Source: Actinomycetes bacterium (lineage in GTDB: Bacteria; Actinomycetota; Coriobacteriia; Coriobacteriales; Eggerthellaceae). From it: a stretch of 9,214 nucleotides of DNA. The notes under the pieces were generated by a model that did no database searches, was not told the origin of the DNA, and worked only from the letters and a program-made list of their open reading frames with translations. Shown here one piece after another: positions 6,862 through 9,214 of the stretch. The stretch covers positions 1 to 9,214 of the forward strand of contig JAEWYG010000210.1 of NCBI GenBank assembly GCA_023395755.1, in the 5' to 3' direction. How positions within the stretch are numbered: the stretch's first letter is position 1; each line of letters opens with the position of its first letter. A program made the translations under genes and the position numbers.

Positions 6862-8271
6862 ATGACCACCATCCCCGTTTACGAAAGCATCGCCGATGTC
6901 GAAGCTACCGTAGCTAAGATGCATGCGTACTTCCGAAGTGGCGCAACGCTCCCTCTCGAACATCGGAGGCTTGCGCTTACTCAGCTCAAAGCCTACCTTA
7001 AGGCCAATGAGGAGCGCATTCTCGACGCCTTACACAAAGACTTAGGCAAGGCGCCCTTCGAAGGCTATGCCACCGAACTAGGTATCGTCTACGACGAGAT
7101 AAACATCTGCCTCAAACACTTACATAGCTGGGCGAAGCCGCGCCGAGTACCGTCGCCCCTTGTGCATTTCCACTCCACGTCAAAAGTCTACCCAAGCCCC
7201 ATCGGCACCGTGCTAGTACTGTCACCTTGGAATTATCCGCTACAACTTGCTCTCGTACCTCTGGTGGACGCTATCACTGCCGGCTGCTGCGTAGCCCTAA
7301 AACCCTCGCGAACTTCAAAAGCCACGGGAGAACTCTTGGCGCAGATAATTGCCAGCGTATTCCCACCAGAGTTCGTCTGCGCATTCCCTGGCTCAGGTGC
7401 CATGAACGACTGGCTCCTTGAAGCACGTTGGGACAAACTATTCTTCACCGGCAGTCCAAATGTTGGCCACACCATCATGGAAGCAGCCGCGAAACATCTT
7501 ACGCCGTGCACGTTAGAGTTAGGCGGCAAAAGCCCCTGCATCGTCGATGAAACCGCCAACGTGAAGCGTGCGGCTCAGCGTATTGCTTGGGGCAAGGGCA
7601 TCAATGCTGGCCAAACCTGCGTTGCGCCCGACTACTTTCTCGTACATGAACGCGTAGCCGACGACCTGATAAAGCAGTTGGACGCTTGCTTCCATCTCTA
7701 TTACGGCGAGGATATTCTTCGCTGCGATGAGTGGCCATTCATTATTACCAGCCGCCACTTCGAGCGCATCATGGGCCTGATTGAACAGCGTAACCCTCAT
7801 GCTTGCGTGGCATTTGGAGGCCATGGTGATGCCGAAACACGCCGCATCGAACCCACCTGCCTTGTCAACGTGACACTGGATGATCCTGTCATGAAAGAGG
7901 AGATTTTTGGTCCTGTACTACCTATCCTTACCTACCGAACGCTCGATGAGGCATTCGCTATCGTGCGCACGTTTGAAACTCCCCTGGCCGCATACGTATT
8001 CAGCGATGATCGCACCGTACAGCAACGCGTTATTCGCGAATTACCCTTCGGCGGTGCCACGATAAACGATGTAATCATACACCTGGCCAACGACCACATG
8101 GGATTCGGTGGCCTTGGTAACTCTGGCATGGGTGCCTACCATGGCAAAGTAGGCTTCGATTGCTTCACTCACTACAAGTCAACCCTGAAGAAGGGCACCT
8201 GGTTGGAGCTTCCTATTCGCAACCCCCCGTTTGGCAACAAGATAAAGCTGTTACGCATGCTGATGAAATAG
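6862..8271 (+). CDS. Aldehyde dehydrogenase, class-3-like
   Basis: Predicted NAD(P)-dependent oxidation of an aldehyde to its carboxylate. The 469 residues carry a full active site: PWNYP with Asn124, ELGGKSP with the general base Glu219, GQTCVAPDY with catalytic Cys253, and EEIFGPVLP (346-354). The C-terminal blocks PFGGATIND (395-403) and GMGAYHGKVGFDCFTH (422-437), the short N-terminus and the basic tail after an NPPFGNK stretch resemble class 3 enzymes such as bacterial YwdH or AlkH and mammalian fatty aldehyde dehydrogenase. An obvious long C-terminal membrane helix is absent. It is not the CoA-acylating type. The ATG at 6862 has AGGAG at 6851-6855, overlapping the stop codon of the alcohol dehydrogenase, so translation of the two is probably coupled. 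The pair suggests stepwise alcohol-to-acid oxidation or aldehyde detoxification; chain length is unknown. Confidence 0.93.
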   Translation: MTTIPVYESIADVEATVAKMHAYFRSGATLPLEHRRLALTQLKAYLKANEERILDALHKDLGKAPFEGYATELGIVYDEINICLKHLHSWAKPRRVPSPLVHFHSTSKVYPSPIGTVLVLSPWNYPLQLALVPLVDAITAGCCVALKPSRTSKATGELLAQIIASVFPPEFVCAFPGSGAMNDWLLEARWDKLFFTGSPNVGHTIMEAAAKHLTPCTLELGGKSPCIVDETANVKRAAQRIAWGKGINAGQTCVAPDYFLVHERVADDLIKQLDACFHLYYGEDILRCDEWPFIITSRHFERIMGLIEQRNPHACVAFGGHGDAETRRIEPTCLVNVTLDDPVMKEEIFGPVLPILTYRTLDEAFAIVRTFETPLAAYVFSDDRTVQQRVIRELPFGGATINDVIIHLANDHMGFGGLGNSGMGAYHGKVGFDCFTHYKSTLKKGTWLELPIRNPPFGNKIKLLRMLMK

Positions 8272-8300
8272 TGTGAGAGGTTACCTCGGAAAGTGAGATA

Positions 8301-8323
8301 CCACGACGTTCGTGGAAGATTTT
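8301..8323 (+). terminator. Possible weak terminator after the aldehyde dehydrogenase
   Basis: CCACGA and TCGTGG form a 6-bp stem with a 3-base loop, followed by AAGATTTT, 29 bases after the stop codon of the aldehyde dehydrogenase. The stem is short and the T-run is only four bases and offset, so function is uncertain, but position and orientation fit the end of the cassette. Confidence 0.4.
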
Positions 8324-8330
8324 GAAGAGC

Positions 8331-8422
8331 GTTGTCGTTTCACCCCTAGCGGGAATATTGGTTGTCGGCCTTTATGAGTGCTGGTTGTCGACCTTTTCAT
8401 GATAATAAAAGTCATGGACAAC
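8331..8422. repeat. Cluster of GTTGTCG repeats, possible insertion-sequence end remnant
   Basis: GTTGTCG occurs three times in direct orientation (8331, 8361, 8384). The last two belong to longer copies of TGGTTGTCG(G/A)CCTTT starting at 8359 and 8382, 23 bases apart. An inverted GACAAC at 8417-8422 pairs with the third copy, with an inner GAC(C)TTTT/AAAAGTC stem between them. Closely spaced end repeats like these are known at the termini of IS21-family elements, but there is no transposase frame here. I infer a relic or a regulatory repeat cluster. Confidence 0.45.
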
Positions 8423-8452
8423 AAGGCCCCGAATCTGGACACCGAGAATCAA

Positions 8453-8486
8453 ACCTCCCATTTCTCTGGTCCGAGAAATGGGAGGT
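8453..8486. repeat. Perfect 14-bp hairpin (inverted repeat)
   Basis: ACCTCCCATTTCTC and GAGAAATGGGAGGT are exact inverse complements around a 6-base loop (TGGTCC). On the plus strand no T-run follows. On the minus strand the stem is followed by TTTGATTC, so it might terminate leftward transcripts, although no gene ends there. It may instead be part of a mobile-element end or act as a transcriptional insulator upstream of the gene at 8562. Confidence 0.8.
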
Positions 8487-8489
8487 GGC

Positions 8490-8518
8490 TCACGTATCAC
8501 GTAATACTATAGTATGAT
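8490..8518 (+). promoter_or_regulatory. Candidate promoter/operator of the small membrane protein gene
   Basis: A tandem heptamer TCACGTA-TCACGTA (8490-8503) runs directly into a 12-bp perfect palindrome ATACTATAGTAT (8504-8515). Overlapping -10-like hexamers are present: TATAGT (8508-8513) and TATGAT (8513-8518). No good -35 is seen. The arrangement, 44-72 bases before the start codon at 8562, suits a regulated promoter, but this is inference from pattern. Confidence 0.4.
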
Positions 8519-8561
8519 GATAAAACTAATGATTATCAGTAGTTTGACTGAGAGAGTCCAA

Positions 8562-8975
8562 ATGTATAAGAAGACGCTTGTTCCGTTGTTTATTTTGCTA
8601 CTGTTGATTGCATATGGTTGTTACGGGTATGTCTTGCAAGAAACTCTAACCATCGAAGGTACGGCTGCTGTTGAAAAAGAAAAAATAAGGTTTTGGCAAT
8701 CTCGGTACGAGGTGAATCCTTCTGGGCAAACTTATGGGGATCCCAATTGGGGAGTTGGAGGAGGCGTTAACCCTCAGAGTGAAGCGGAATATTACTTGGC
8801 ATATCCAGAACTTGCAGAGCAAGTTGGATTATTTGGCAACATGGGCTACCTCTACAAGGATACAGTTTTTTTACGCAGAAGTACCCTGGGGTCATTTCCC
8901 CCGATCATAGGACCCCGGATTGTACCGCTCTACTCAAGTGATGGGCGAACTATAGTTGGACTCACAGTGGCTTAG
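8562..8975 (+). CDS. Hypothetical membrane-anchored or exported small protein
   Basis: I do not recognise this protein. From the ATG at 8562 it has 137 residues: MYKK followed by a strongly hydrophobic segment (about 5-25), i.e. a signal anchor or uncleaved signal peptide, then an extracytoplasmic part rich in aromatic residues and glycine (QTYGDPNWGVGGG at 56-68, a YYLAYPELAEQ segment, and a C-terminal VPLYSSDGRTIVGLTVA). Cys20 follows LLIAYG, which is only a poor lipobox. Upstream in-frame ATGs at 8514, 8517 and 8529 would add a non-membrane leader and overlap the putative promoter; GAGAGAG 5 bases before 8562 is an acceptable ribosome binding site, so 8562 is chosen. Base composition looks more AT-rich than the genes to the left, and hairpins flank it on both sides, which suggests acquired DNA. 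No neighbour explains its function. Confidence 0.6.
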   Translation: MYKKTLVPLFILLLLIAYGCYGYVLQETLTIEGTAAVEKEKIRFWQSRYEVNPSGQTYGDPNWGVGGGVNPQSEAEYYLAYPELAEQVGLFGNMGYLYKDTVFLRRSTLGSFPPIIGPRIVPLYSSDGRTIVGLTVA

Positions 8976-9088
8976 CGCAACACAAGCAAGCTTAATGTCA
9001 ACGGCCGCTACGTCAGGTATAGCAGAGTGGCTCGAGCAGAAGCGACACGTAAGTTTTTGCCAATTCCTTGGTAGTCGTTCGTAATTAA

Positions 9089-9122
9089 AGTTTGACTGGA
9101 AACTTTTGCTTCCAGTCAAACT
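9089..9122 (-). terminator. Perfect 13-bp hairpin, probable terminator of a leftward gene
   Basis: AGTTTGACTGGAA and TTCCAGTCAAACT are exact inverse complements around an 8-base loop. Read on the minus strand the stem is followed by TTAATTACG, a short T-rich tail, 37 bases after the stop of the partial frame at 9160. No T-run follows on the plus strand, though it might also slow rightward transcripts from the gene at 8562. The stem is only moderately GC-rich. Confidence 0.55.
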
Positions 9123-9159
9123 ACCGGGGCTCAGAATGACCTATTCCCGATTCTTCCCT

Positions 9160-9214
9160 TTACCTCTTCTCGATGGGAATCTGTATCTCAGTAAGCCAAT
9201 CGGCTTCATCCTTT
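9160..9214 (-). CDS. C-terminal end of an unidentified minus-strand gene
   Basis: The minus strand from the right edge is open for 17 codons reading KDEADWLTEIQIPIEKR and then stops with TAA at 9162-9160, 37 bases before a hairpin of terminator type. The composition is protein-like and the stop-hairpin arrangement is natural, but the fragment is too short to identify. Another minus-strand frame is also open from the edge to a TAG at 9143-9141, but its reading is rich in Arg/Lys and less protein-like. Confidence 0.4.
   Translation of the reverse strand, partial: KDEADWLTEIQIPIEKR

Noticed and set aside
8272..8500. CRISPR array
   Set aside because: The repeats are short, only three direct copies with unequal spacing and no uniform spacers, and no cas gene is nearby.
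8514..8561. Longer start (ATG at 8514) for the small membrane protein
   Set aside because: It begins inside the 12-bp palindrome, has no ribosome binding site and would put 16 extra residues before a normal signal-anchor start.
9010..9050. tRNA-like stretch containing GCAGAGTGGC
   Set aside because: Resembles a D-arm in passing, but no cloverleaf, T-arm or acceptor stem can be drawn.

Overview
The window looks like a chromosomal segment of a mid-GC Gram-positive bacterium. The HtrA protease has a Pro/Gln-rich cytoplasmic N-terminus and one membrane anchor, the gene order is pyrH-frr-uppS-cdsA-dxr, and the catabolic genes are of an anaerobe-like type. Together these best suggest an actinobacterial anaerobe of the Coriobacteriia (Eggerthella/Cryptobacterium type). 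That placement is an impression from protein style and base composition, not a computed result.

Left part (1-3130, minus strand): a tightly packed housekeeping operon read right to left. It holds pyrH (UMP kinase), frr (ribosome recycling factor), uppS (undecaprenyl diphosphate synthase), cdsA (CDP-diacylglycerol synthase) and the first 16 codons of dxr (isoprenoid precursor synthesis). uppS starts at TTG 4 bp after frr, cdsA starts at GTG with no gap after uppS, and dxr overlaps cdsA by 11 bp. The operon links nucleotide supply, ribosome recycling, the cell-wall lipid carrier and phospholipid synthesis.

Middle (3131-5119): an htrA-type membrane-anchored serine protease, also on the minus strand. 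Its own hairpin terminator separates it from pyrH. The rpsB-tsf pair that often precedes pyrH is not next to it here. A 303-bp divergent intergenic region follows, with a short inverted repeat and a possible extended -10 promoter facing right.

Right-centre (5120-8271, plus strand): a compact three-gene cassette. It encodes a 167-aa protein whose C-terminal half resembles an SCP2-type lipid-binding domain, an iron-type alcohol dehydrogenase, and a class-3-like aldehyde dehydrogenase. The last two could oxidise an alcohol to an acid through the aldehyde, or partly reverse this. A putative lipid-binding partner and the ALDH3-like sequence raise the possibility of a long-chain alcohol/aldehyde substrate. 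This cassette is the most interesting functional unit in the window.

Right end (8272-9214): accessory-looking DNA. It has repeats reminiscent of a decayed insertion-sequence end, a perfect 14-bp hairpin, a tandem heptamer next to a 12-bp palindrome, an unrecognised small membrane-anchored protein (8562-8975), a second perfect hairpin, and probably the last codons of a minus-strand gene entering from the right.
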